Shown here piece after piece: positions 1 to 11,200 of a stretch of DNA of 64,000 nucleotides (its first letter is position 1; each line of letters begins with the position of its first letter). Position numbers and translations under genes: made by a program. Source of the DNA: Boesenbergia rotunda (taxonomy: Eukaryota > Streptophyta > Magnoliopsida > Zingiberales > Zingiberaceae); the NCBI GenBank assembly GCA_024364735.1, contig JAGFNQ010001169.1:170810-234809 (forward strand), written 5' to 3'. Under the pieces are notes generated by a model. It was not told the DNA's origin. It ran no database searches and worked only from the letters and a program-made list of their open reading frames with translations.

Positions 1-205
1 AGTCGGAGGTTATTCAGGGATTGCTCCACCGACGGATGCTTGGATTAGTCACCCGTCCGGGGTGGATACCAAGTAAACCGTCATTGTTAGCATTAGTTAG
101 TATTTGTTTGATTGTTTTCTATTATATATTCCGCTGCACTAACAATCTGTAGAGAAAACTACGAACAAAGTGCTATTCACCCCCCCTCTAGCGCACACTA
201 TTCGA
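1..205 (+). repeat. Possible 3' end of a Copia-type LTR
   Basis: The stretch resembles the last part of a plant Copia LTR: a T-rich run near 100-130, then a C-run followed by CTCTAGC near 180-195, a combination familiar at the U5 end of SIRE-like LTRs. No start, primer-binding site or target duplication is visible because the window cuts it. The assignment rests on recalled sequence style only. Confidence 0.3.
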
Positions 206-475
206 TCTATCACTCTCAAGCTAGTGAAATTCAAGAATGGCTTGTTGATGGTGGTAATGAAGATGCAGTCGAGCCGGGTTTAGGACTTATTTGGAGAATA
301 GTGGCAGAGGCCTCGGCTGCGAATGAAGTGCTACAACCAAGGAGAAGCACAAGAAACATCTTCATTAGAGAACCTGATTAGGATTTAGATAAATCAGAGG
401 AGGAAAATGAAGAAGATATTGATTTTGAGTCCGATGATAAGAGAATTATGGATGTAGTTGGTGTATTATAACATA
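205..475 (+). pseudogene. hAT transposase C-terminal tail, relic
   Basis: The translation contains an acidic tail with the pattern GLxW(R/Q)xxxEASxAxExLQPRRSxR, followed by a stop and a further acidic run (EEENEEDIDFESDD). The same pattern occurs in the clearer minus-strand hAT relic at 36081-36452, where it follows the NRLNNLVVVQFNARL motif typical of plant hAT transposase C-termini. Only the tail is present here and it carries an in-frame stop near 379. The rest of the transposon lies outside the window or is lost. Confidence 0.5.
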
Positions 476-829
476 TTAACATATATTTGTAAGATATTAA
501 CATATATCTTCATCAATATGACATACAAATTAAGTTTCTCATTTTGCATGTTCCTTAATGCCCAAGATTTTGAACTGAATAGTTTTCACAATATGATACT
601 TAAAAAGTAAAACATACCTTAGCTCATGATGATCTTCAAGAATGAAGAAATTAGAACCCATTAAATAATTGTGTTTCTCCCTCTCGACTTCTTTCTTGCT
701 TAGCCTTTTTATGGAGCAAAGACCTATATATTGGTAGAGGGAGAATCCTTTTGAAACTTTTCATTCACACATTCTATCAATGTGTACATTCAATTATCTC
801 TTAATATAATACGTTAATTCTCATATTAC

Positions 830-1006
830 ATGAATATGAGGATGATCTTTTCATTTTCCTTTATATTCATTTACATGAATGTGAAGAGAATTATCTTTTT
901 ATTGACCAATATAATTGCACGAATGTGAAGAGAATTATTTCTTCATTTACCTATATAATTGCATGAATATAAAGAAAATTATCTTTTTATTGACCAATAT
1001 AAATGA
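830..1006. repeat. Degenerate tandem repeat, about 45 bases per unit
   Basis: Three to four imperfect units carry the core ATGAATGTGAAGAGAATTAT followed by a T-rich segment and CCAATATAATTGC. They lie about 1.2 kb upstream of the kinase start codon. No coding or element assignment was possible. The flanks (480-830 and 1006-1175) are AT-rich with nothing recognisable. Confidence 0.6.
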
Positions 1007-1175
1007 GCTATTGAATAGAGATATCCATATGAACATTAATATTTTTAAGATACATGTGTAGATGATTTAGAAGATTAATTATGTAGTTATGTTGAGTCTA
1101 ATATTTGTTGGCTCATTATCATGTTGAGTTAAAATTTTAAATTTAGATTTTTGGTATAAGCAATGACAGTACTTT

Positions 1176-1770
1176 TTAGAATTAATATGATGATGAATTT
1201 TTATTACTTATCATGTTAGTTACATTTATATATTTATTTGTATCTTATATAAATTGTATTATATTGGATGAAATTTATTTCTGTATAAAAAAATTTAACC
1301 GTCTAAACTGCCTAGATAGCAAAGATGGTAAATGATTATTGACCATCCCACCACTATCTGCAACCTACCATCATTTAGAATTTTATTTTTTTATTATAGT
1401 CTTGATGGCTATTACCTTGAAAAAAATGCTATCGGATGGTGAACACATAGATTTAGAATTAATATGATGATGAATTTTTATTACTTATCATATTAGTTAC
1501 ATTTATATATTTATTTGTATCTTATATACATGTATTATATTGGATGAAATTTATTTCTGTATAAAAAAATTTAACTGTCTAAACTGCCTAGATAGCAAAG
1601 ATGGTAAATGATTATTGACCATCCCACCACTATCTACAACTTACCACCATTTAAAATTTTATTTTTTATTATGAAATACATCATCACTTTTCTTACATTT
1701 TCAGAAAAGTTTAAAATCTTGATGGCTATTACCATGAAAAAAATGCTATCGTATGGTGAACACATAGACA
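1176..1770. repeat. Direct duplication, period about 277 bases, upstream of BSK
   Basis: A block starting TTAGAATTAATATGATGATG at 1176 recurs at 1453 with high identity. The second copy has about 45 extra bases near 1672-1715 that the first lacks. Both copies end around the phrase GATGGTGAACACATAG. The duplication sits 0.4-1.0 kb upstream of the kinase start. Nothing shows whether it is a decayed element or a local duplication. Confidence 0.75.
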
Positions 1771-2012
1771 ACTCTTTAATGATAAAAAAAGAAAATTATT
1801 GGACAGATTTTATTTATTTATTTTTTTTCCATTTGCGTTTTTGATTTTTTTTTTTTTAAATTCGGACACTTAATTCATCAAATACATAAACTGGTTCAAA
1901 CTATACTGAGGCTGAGCGCTCGAGTGTAGTTGGCGCATCCGGTGAAAGAAAGAAGAGCGTAGAGTTAGACGGTGAGCATAGGATTTCCCACTTCATTTAT
2001 ATCCCCGTACGG

Positions 2013-2018
2013 ATGTAA
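2013..2018 (+). promoter_or_regulatory. Start-stop mini-ORF ATGTAA in presumed leader
   Basis: ATG is followed directly by TAA, 173 bases upstream of the kinase ATG. The same AUG-stop arrangement in Arabidopsis NIP5;1 (AUGUAA) is known to stall ribosomes in a boron-dependent way. It matters here only if transcription starts upstream of 2013, which the TATA-like position leaves open. Confidence 0.4.
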
Positions 2019-2059
2019 ACACACACCCATCAGCTTCCTTCTCTCTCCGCTGTATTCCC

Positions 2060-2103
<44 letters not shown>

Positions 2104-2153
2104 ACTTCGCCGTTCTCCCTGTCACTTCCGCCTTCGGCAGCCGACCGAGGCGA

Positions 2154-2159
2154 ATGTGA
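2154..2159 (+). promoter_or_regulatory. Start-stop mini-ORF ATGTGA just upstream of BSK start
   Basis: ATG is followed directly by TGA, with the next ATG (the kinase start at 2186) 26 bases after the stop. The position makes it very likely to be in the mRNA. It may lower or condition initiation at the main start; no function is shown. Confidence 0.5.
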
Positions 2160-2185
2160 ATCTAGGGTTCCGGCCATCCGTTGAA

Positions 2186-2264
2186 ATGGGGTGCTTCCAA
2201 TCCAAAACCTCTAGTCTTCACTCCCCTGAGGATGATCCCAAACACGGCGACAAGCCAGATCACG
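2186..2264 (+). CDS. BSK: BSK exon 1
   Basis: Codons 1-26 plus one base. It encodes the MGC acylation signal and a charged linker. The donor at 2265 reads G|GTGCTG; intron 1 is only 87 bases and ends in ATAG at 2351. The split codon G+AA gives Glu27. Confidence 0.9.
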
Positions 2265-5200
2265 GTGCTGTTCTACTTCAGCTTTTGCGCTTTCTCTTCT
2301 GTTTCCTCCTATTCCATTTATGTTTATTGGCTGTATTGTCCTGGTAAATAGAAGCTAATGGCGAGGCGGGGGATCAGGATCAGGTGCCGGCGTTCAAGGA
2401 GTACGGGCTGGTGGAGCTGAGGGCGGCAACGAAGGGCTTTAGCTCGGAGCTGATAGTTTCCGAGAGCGGAGAGAAGGCACCCAATGTTGTGTACCGGGCG
2501 AAGCTCGACGGGGGCCGGCTCGTGGCCGTTAAGAGGTTCTCCAAGCAGTCCTGGCCCGATGCTCAACAGTTTGTGGTTGGATCTTTGTTTTGGTTGGGGT
2601 GCTAGGTCCTGTGCCACTGGAGAAAGTTAAAATTTTTCTTGGCTAAAGGTGCTTTTTGGGCTTTCCTTTAGGCGGAGGCTGCGGGTGTGGGGAAGCTCCG
2701 GCACACGAGGCTGGTGAACCTGATCGGATGCTGTGCGGAGGGTGACGAGAGGCTTCTGGTGGCCGAGTTCATGCCAAATGACACGTTGTCGAGGCACCTT
2801 TTCCATTGTACGCTTTCTACATCCAATCTCTGCGTTTATTATTATTATTATTATTATTTTGCTGTTTGCACTTTTTGTTTCGAAGTGCTTTTTCGGCCGA
2901 AGTTTTTTTTTACCTCTCTTTTAGGCTTTCTTCAATCTTCTTGATCAGTAGCTTAATATCGCTGTTGCTAAATAAAGAAGATTACAACAGATCTTGTTTC
3001 TTTTGGGAAGGTCCTGTGGTAATTAATGGAGAGACATAATATAGTATAAAAAGAAAGGATCTAATAGTCGATTTATAAGACTGGATAACCAATCTGCTTT
3101 TCCTTCCGCACATGATTCTGATTTGTTGCAAGCTGGTTTGGAACAAAATTGCCATGAGTGAGAATTTTTAAATTAATTAGAGGAACCTAAAGAAAAACTT
3201 AGGTTGCATGAAAATGTATTGTTTGTTGGTCAGAGATTCCTGCATAATCCACACAAATTTGAGATGTTCAGTGGAAGCAATAAGAACTTTTGACATTAGA
3301 GAATGGTGGATAGGAGAAGTGGACTCTCATGTGTTGCAGCAAGTAAAGGAAAAACTAAAGGATCTGACAAGATCTGCAACAATCTGGAGGTGCGATTTCA
3401 TGTATAAGGAGGTACCCCACCTGATAATAATGTAATAGAAAAACATCCAAGAAAATTGATTTCTTAAAATTATTTTTGGTAATTTTTATTCTTTTAGTAT
3501 TTAAGATATTTTAGGTATTTTTGGTAATTTTATCTTTTGTATATTTTTTTTTATTTGAGTCAGTTTAGAAATTTTAGGATTGTGAGTATGTTAATAAATT
3601 TTCTTTGCTTTTAGAGTTTTTTTTCTTTCAATTTTTTACAAGATAGGAATTATAGTCTATATATTAAGATTGCTTTCCTTTCTTTGGATATTAGGATCCA
3701 GAGTCTATATAAACATATGTTTAGTTGTACGTGGAATATTCTTCGATTATTAAATAATATTTCTTTTTTTGGGAAAATCTGGAGGACGACCGTTTCTCTT
3801 CTTGTCTTCTTCTCAATTTCCTCTCTTCTCGTTAACCCGCGAGATAATTGCTATTCTATCCGACGTTAAACATTTAACAACAATAAATAATTTAAGGTAA
3901 ACAAGAAGCATTCAACAACATATGCATTTTATTTATTCCATTAAAAGCAAATACAATAATAACGAACATGAACAAAATATCAAATTAGAAGAAAGAAAAG
4001 TAAAGGCAAAATCTGACTTTTAACACGTTGGAAAATCTTTGAGCAATTCTATATGTAGGCTGAAACACACTATAGCCTGAAGAATATGAGTAAACACAAT
4101 GCTAAGTGGTAAACAAAAAGTATGAATTTTTAATTTTCATTAAGAGTTCAAGAATCTAAATCAGATATAATTTTCATTTTAGCACTAGATTTCCTAGTTA
4201 GTTTTTTATTTAATGTATCATCAACTCTTAATATTTATTCCACTTTTCAACGACCATTTATGTATTCATATCCACTTTTAATCATCAACATTTGGTTATG
4301 ATAGACAAATCTAGTAAAAAGTGAAAAACTAGTCAAACATATAAATAATGATATCTAATACATGGGCTAAGACCCTCACTGATGATAAACAACAATTAAC
4401 ATCGACACCTCGAATAAATAGTGTTTGTAGATGACCCATAGAGGACCTATGTTACCACATCTTTGTGAGTGATCAATAGCTCTGACGTTCTGAAGTTCCG
4501 ATAAAAGGCTAATTTTACTTTTTAACTTTTCATATCAATCATATATTCCTTTTGGGGTGTTCAGATTTAAGTGTTATTTCATTTTGAGTTTTCACTCTGA
4601 AGTAATTATTTGTAATTTGAGTAGATTAAGCGACTAACCTAGTCATTGTTTAATATCAATTGCACAGACTTCACACTGATTAAACAATATTTTAAATAGG
4701 GTTACAAATGCTAATTAGCCACAATGGTCATAGGTGGTTAGGATTGACAGGATATTGGTTGTGACACAATACCCATTTAAGCAACAAAGTTCAAAACCCT
4801 TTTTATTGTGTAGAAAAGTGGTAAGAACGGACATCATGGTGATTTGCACCTTCTCTACTGTTATGCAATATGAAAGAAAAATAACAGTTAAAATAACTAA
4901 AAATAATAGGTCCTAATTGGTGAAACTTTTCCTTTTCTGTTCTATTTTAATCTTTCTCGAATCAAATAATAGAAGAAATGTGTTCCAATTAGTTTTTTCC
5001 TTCATTTATACAAAGAGCAAAAAATTTTCACAAACCAAAACAAAAACTTTCAGATCCTTTTCTCGTCTCTTAACTTTTCTCCAATCCATTATCTAAACAG
5101 AATAATTCTTTACATGTTACCACTGCATCATTAGTTCTTCTGTTACCTTTAGCTTATTATGAAATTCATACAATATATGTAACTACTTAGGGTGGAATGA

Positions 5201-8200
5201 CTTGATGCAATTAAGATTCTAGAATCTTGTTTTTTGTATGGTTTTTGTACAGAAGACATGATAGGTACCACTTGTTTAACTTTTGCACCGTTTAACTAAT
5301 TTTTTTTTTCACTCCAATTGACTAGCAAATATTTCGATATGCCTCAATGGAATAGAAGTTTGTCTCTAAAATTCTCTTCACTACCATTAAGCAAACTTTC
5401 ATAATTTCAAAGCCAAATTCTATTCTTGTATCTTCCAAAAAGGGTCAAATTTTGCAAGAGGACTTGAGATATAAAATGAGGCAGTTGAACAATTCATTAT
5501 GTGCCGGTCTGCACAGATGATACATACTGTTCCATTTTGTGTATCAAAGGATAAACCCGTCAATATAAGTGAAACTTACATGTTTTTCCTGTGCCAACAT
5601 TGTTGTCCCATGTATCACCCATAAACTTGGGTTTCAGCCTATGAAAAGCAAAAAAACCCTATGAGACCTATTTAACTCATTTCAACTCAAAACCAAATCT
5701 AATTTAGGCCTAATTAAAATAGTTACTCAACTAACAGACAGTTTGGGCTAATTTAAGCCTTAGGTATGATGATAGATTGATAGCTATATATAGTAGATAG
5801 CCATATATTGTATATGTAACTGCAGATACAAGGATTACATTAAGTCAATAAATTCATGAGTGCCCAGCTTGAATAAATGATTGAATTTCATAATGTTCGT
5901 GACCTTCTAACTGCCTTGGTTCCAACTTCATACTCTGACAAATCAAATTAAAGCCCAAACAATTTACTTGTATCCAATTTTATACCTATTCATGGTTCAA
6001 TTTCCATTATGGTAATTTAACTTCCAATCTATATTTTGGAAGTATTATTTAATCTGAGTGATTGAAAACTATGATGCAATCCACTTAGATGCTATAAGAA
6101 CCAGAACCAATGTTCCAAATCCAGTTCAGTACAAGGCACTGATTTTGATTTTAGTGAAATCTACTAGTATGTCTTAGATTCTCTTATTGGTACGATATGT
6201 TGAAATTGACATGCTTGTTATCCTTTTTTATTGTTTCTATGAAATCCAAGCCATTATGAAATTGATATTTTCTTATTTCTAGAAGTAAACAAGTTAAATA
6301 GGAGACAAACAAAAGAGTGGAGCCAATTCAAAATCATGTCCATGCCTAGTGTTGGTATGGCTTAACATTGAGATACACCTTTTCATCTCGAGAACTCTGG
6401 GAAATAATTATCGGACACACACTTGTTTGTTTAAATAAGTTAATCTTTTGGTCATTAAGGCTTGTTCCCATTGATATTCATCATCACCTTCATTGTAATA
6501 AAATTTTGGGTCAGTTATGTTGGGACCAATGCCACTTGAGGGGGTGAATAGTGATTCACAATTCGTTCTTGTTCATCGATCGTGTGCTTGTTTACAAAAG
6601 GTTAATACATAGTGGAAAAGACAAATAACACATACAAAACACAAGCACAAGCGACACCTCAATTTTACGTGGTTAATTCCTGCTCTACAGCCTAGCATCA
6701 TAGCGGTATCACCACTATACTTTCTCTTTCTCGGACACCTTCTGAAGGCGAAGAAACCTCTTACAAATCTATTCTTTACAAGCAATGCAAACACACCCCA
6801 AAATAAAGATGAAAAATAAAATGTAATGTAAACAATAATTTACACAAGTGATCTTTGCTCGCTATTTGGTTGCTTTTGGATTGCTTTCTGATGGTCTAGA
6901 ATGTAACAAACTCGCTCTTCAAAATCTCAAAGAATCGGCATTTAAATCTTCCATGAAATCCTCTTTTATAGGCTTCAAGTTATGGCTGGAAATCGCTTGA
7001 CAGTTGATTGCTATTCCATAGCAGCCAACTTATATCTTTGTTTTAGTCTTACCAAAACTGAATTCTCACTTTGTCTAGTATCTGGTTGATCTTAATGTAT
7101 CAGGACTTTCTTGATCTAACATTTGATTAATCTTGATCTTTCGGGACTTCCTTTGCCTAGCATCCCGTCGATCGTGACTTCACCATTGCCTAGTATGCAG
7201 TCAATTTTGACCTACTAGGACTTCCCGTCTTGTGCTTAACAACCTATCAATCTTGACCTATAATGTCTTTTCTATTGCCAACCATTTGGTTCTCCTTGAT
7301 TTGTTTGGACTTTTCTCATTGTTAAGTATTCGGTCAATTTTGATCTACTTGGACTTCAAGTCTGAAGCTAAATATTCGGTCACTTTTGTCCTTGCCAACC
7401 CTTGGTTGGACTTCCAACTGTCAAATATTCGGTCAACAATGATCCACTTGGATTTTTCCATCGTCAAGCATTTGATCAACAATTACCTTGAACACCCATC
7501 TTGGTAATTTTGATTTGAGGTCAATTGCACTAACAATCTCCTTCTCTAATAATCTCTCAAGCATATTAATCAATTGATAAGTATCCGATCAACCTGGACT
7601 ATTTGATGTATTACTCAATCTCAAACATATTGATAAAAAATTGAAACTCAACTTGAACCAATTCTAGCTTAATTAATCTTAACCATCGATTACACCAACA
7701 AGCTATACACTTATACATCTCTTGATTTCTATGCAAGGCTATTCCACTAATAATCCTTGTGTTCTGTAATACAATAGATAAATAATTATAATTATAATCT
7801 TTGCAAATTTTCATAAAATCTTATTGAGCCTAATTCTATAGTCAGTGTGGTTAATTCGGTAATTTGGTTTTCTCCCCCAAAAAATCAATTTTTTTCTTTC
7901 AATTTTAAAATTTCTTATTCGGTTAAACCGAATAAACCGAAATTAAAAAATTGAACCGGTAAATTTCCCATTAAATAAAAAAATTTGGATTCGATTTTGA
8001 TTAAATGTTCCATTATTCCAAATTTTTTTGTTAATTCAGTTTTTGATCGAACCGAATTAATCGATATCTGTTCAATTTATTTATTTTTTATTGAAAAATA
8101 CGATTAGCTCAGTTAGTTTTAAAAAGTTTGATTAATTCGATTTTCGGTTAATTCAATTCCATTCGGTTTTAATCGAAATACTCACCCCTAATTGAGAATA

Positions 8201-11200
8201 TTAAAAAAAAGAAGCAAATGATGGATCAATACTTAACATTTAAAGCAAATGATGGATCAATACTTAACATTTAAAATGTCATCGACTATATCCTTATCTA
8301 CACCAACTTTAAATTTGATTTTGATCTCCACAAAAATGATTAACCAGGTCAGGTAATGTCACAACTAACATTCTTAGGTCCGCTACCTATTTAGGGGAAA
8401 ATTTTCGATAATACACCGTAGTTGAGTTTCAACTCTAGATCCTTGACTTATCACTGGAGGGTCTAACCATGACACCTTGCCCCGGGGGCTTGTTTTTGAT
8501 CTCCACAACTTGATTCTTGAGAGACATTGTTCCACTCATCAACATCATCTAACCATGTTACTTCCAACTATTTAAGTATGCTTACATGGATTTATCCTAC
8601 TATTAATTGTTGGTGATCATGCGGTCGGTAAAAGGGGGTGAATTGCCCCTACAAATAAAGAATCACTATTTTTTGTTCTTTCTAACAAAGGTGAAAGTTA
8701 GTTCACAATAATAATAAAGAATATAAAATGAACTAGACAGAAAAAGAAAAGAGTCACATAGATTTATTTGGTTTGCAATCAAGAAGGTTGCTAATCCAAA
8801 GCAGAATAAAACGCAAACTTCAAATAAATTCCTTGGGGCGGAGAAGTCTCTTTACAAACTTGTAGAACTTAGAAAGACAGTGAAAACATAAATGAATTTC
8901 GAGTACAATCAATCGATGTTTGGAACTGAGTTTTGGGGGCCTATTTATAGTCCCGATCAACTTTATCCGAATGTTGACATGGCACAACAGGAGCGCCTAA
9001 GTACTTGGGGGTGCCTAACACGGGGCCTGGAAGTTATTCGCTTCGCAACGTTTGCAAACGACTAACTGTGGATAAGAATGATTTTTCGGGTGCTTGTATA
9101 CAATGGGGCGCCCAGGAATAGGGGCGCCCGAGTGCATAGGGGCGCCGTTATTCTCGGGCGCCCTAAAGCATAGGGACGCTTGAGAGCACGGGCGCCCTAA
9201 AGCATTGGGGCACCCGAGTTGCTTTGGTCAGCTCCCTGCTGACCAATCTCCAGCGAAACTTCTTTGGTGATTTTGGACCTTCCAGAGTTGGGCTCACTCG
9301 AACCCTCCTCTTCTCCTCGAGCGTGCTTCCCTCCTGCTTCTCATCCCTCAGACGTCGCGCGCGTCCTTCTCGCTCCATCGGCGTTCTCTTCCGCAGACTC
9401 CGCGTCTCTCGGATGCACTGAGCCCGTCAACTCCCTTTCCGTGCCATTCTTCTCGATCGTTGCGTCTTCCGCTCTCCTGCACACTTAGACACAGGGAACA
9501 AATCACAATAGGACCTAACTTGACTCGGTTGACCACATCAAAACCTATCTAGGGTATTTACAATCTCTTCCTTTTTGATGTGCATCAAGCAGGGTGAAGT
9601 TAGGCTAAATGAACAACAATGTAAGCAAAAAAAAATTGAAATTAACTCTTACCCCTTAACTTAATTCTATTTCTCTCTCTTTGATAACATAAAACATGTT
9701 AAGGGAAATATTAAACTAATTAGAGTGACTTACAAAATTTTATGGAAAATTATTCCAGCATCCAAAATTTTCGAAAATTTTTTAGTACATGTCTAACATA
9801 ATAGTTAGTTTCCAGAAAATTCAATTTTTTAAATTTTGCTCGAAAATTATTTTTTAAAATGCAAAGTCTAATTTTGAAAAATAATTTTCAAAAATTTATT
9901 TTTACTCAAAATTAATCAAATTATTATCCTAGAATTTTGGCTGACTCATCTCTATAAAATTGTCAAAGTTAAATGAATTTTCTAACTTTATGAAAAATAA
10001 ATTTGAAATTCGAGTTGATAAATTTAAAATAGTTAATTTTGAAATTTGATTTCAACTTTAAATAAATTTAAATTTGTTAGGACCAAAAGGAATTAGGATA
10101 TCTCCACAATGGTATGATATTGTCCACTTTGGGCCTAAGTTCTCATGGTTTTGCTCTCGGACTCTCCCCAAAAGGCCTCATGCCAATGGAGATACCATAT
10201 TCCTTATAAACCAATGATCTTTCCATGTGTTTATCAATGTGGGACTAAGTTTGCACCTTACAACCTCTAACAAACCCCCCTCAAACAAAGGACCACATGC
10301 CCCCACCACAAACGGAAACACTTTCCGTTTAGATGTCTGATCCACCAGGACAGGACTTTTTGCCCCTTGGTCAACCAGACCTACTAGGACTTCACCACTT
10401 AGCCGCAACTAGAACTGGTCCTCTTTGATCAAGACATGAGAGCCCACATATCCTTTATTTAAGACTTAACATACATGGTTAGATCTGGATAAGCAACCTG
10501 GCTCTGATACCATTTGTTAGGACCAAAAGGAATTAGGATATCTCCACAATGGCATGATATTGTCCACTTTGGGCCTAAGCCCTCATGGTTTTCTTCTTGG
10601 GCTCTCCCCAAAAGGCCTCATGCCAATTGAGATACCATATTCCTTATAAACCAATGATCTTCCCATGTGTTTATCAATGTGGGATTAAGTTTGCATCTTG
10701 CAACCTTTAACAAATTTTTTTTCATAATGTTCAAAATATAATCCAAAGATTCTGAAAAATCAGAATTCACTAAATTAATTTTTTAAGTATTTTTAAAATT
10801 AAAAAATATGTTTTCGAATAAAAAATCATAAAAAATCTATTTAACTATTAAAAATGTTGAAAAATATTTTGTGAATAGTACATAGCAGACTCTATCATCG
10901 AAAAATATTAAACTAATTTTTCTGTAATAGTTATCTCTTAAAAAAAATTTAACAAGATTACGAATAAATCATTAATAATAAATTGACAAATAAATAATAA
11001 ATAATATCTAATAGTTTAATAAATCTAACAGTTTAATATAGATTTTGGGATCCAAAATAAATTCTTTTCAATAAGTTTAATAAAAAATCTAGATGGAATG
11101 TAAGTCCTAGGAATTCTTACAATTTGACCCTTGTGATATTTAAAATAATAATTAAGATTTCCAGAATATTGAAATTTTGAATTTTGACAATAATTTGAAT

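Larger units (their letters stand above)
1900..2185 (+). promoter_or_regulatory. Presumed core promoter and 5' leader of BSK
   Basis: GC content rises after an AT-rich stretch. A weak TATA-like CATTTATATCC lies near 1993-2003. A long pyrimidine tract (CT repeats about 2061-2093, then CA repeats to about 2105) follows; such tracts are common in plant 5' leaders. The transcription start cannot be fixed from sequence alone, so whether the tract and the mini-ORF at 2013 are in the transcript is uncertain. Confidence 0.55.
10075..10712 (-). mobile_element. TRIM element (miniature LTR retrotransposon)
   Basis: Two 198-base terminal repeats (10075-10272 and 10515-10712) start TGTTAGGACC and end TAACA. 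The 242-base interior has a minus-strand primer-binding site at 10501-10512 (TGGTATCAGAGC, initiator-Met) and a polypurine tract just after 10272 (GGGGGG core). There is no coding capacity, as expected for TRIMs. The two repeats differ at roughly a dozen or more positions by eye. Flanks share AATT; the 5-base flanks are AAATT and AATTT, so the duplication is not clean. It sits inside the gag-only element and therefore inserted after it. Confidence 0.88.

Noticed and set aside
1965..2184. Open frames on both strands across the leader
   Set aside because: Produced by the CT/CA repeat tract; low-complexity peptides with no family signal.
2156..2347. An extended N-terminus for the kinase read through intron 1
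   Set aside because: It begins with GTG, ignores a clear 87-base intron, and hides the MGC acylation signal that defines the family.
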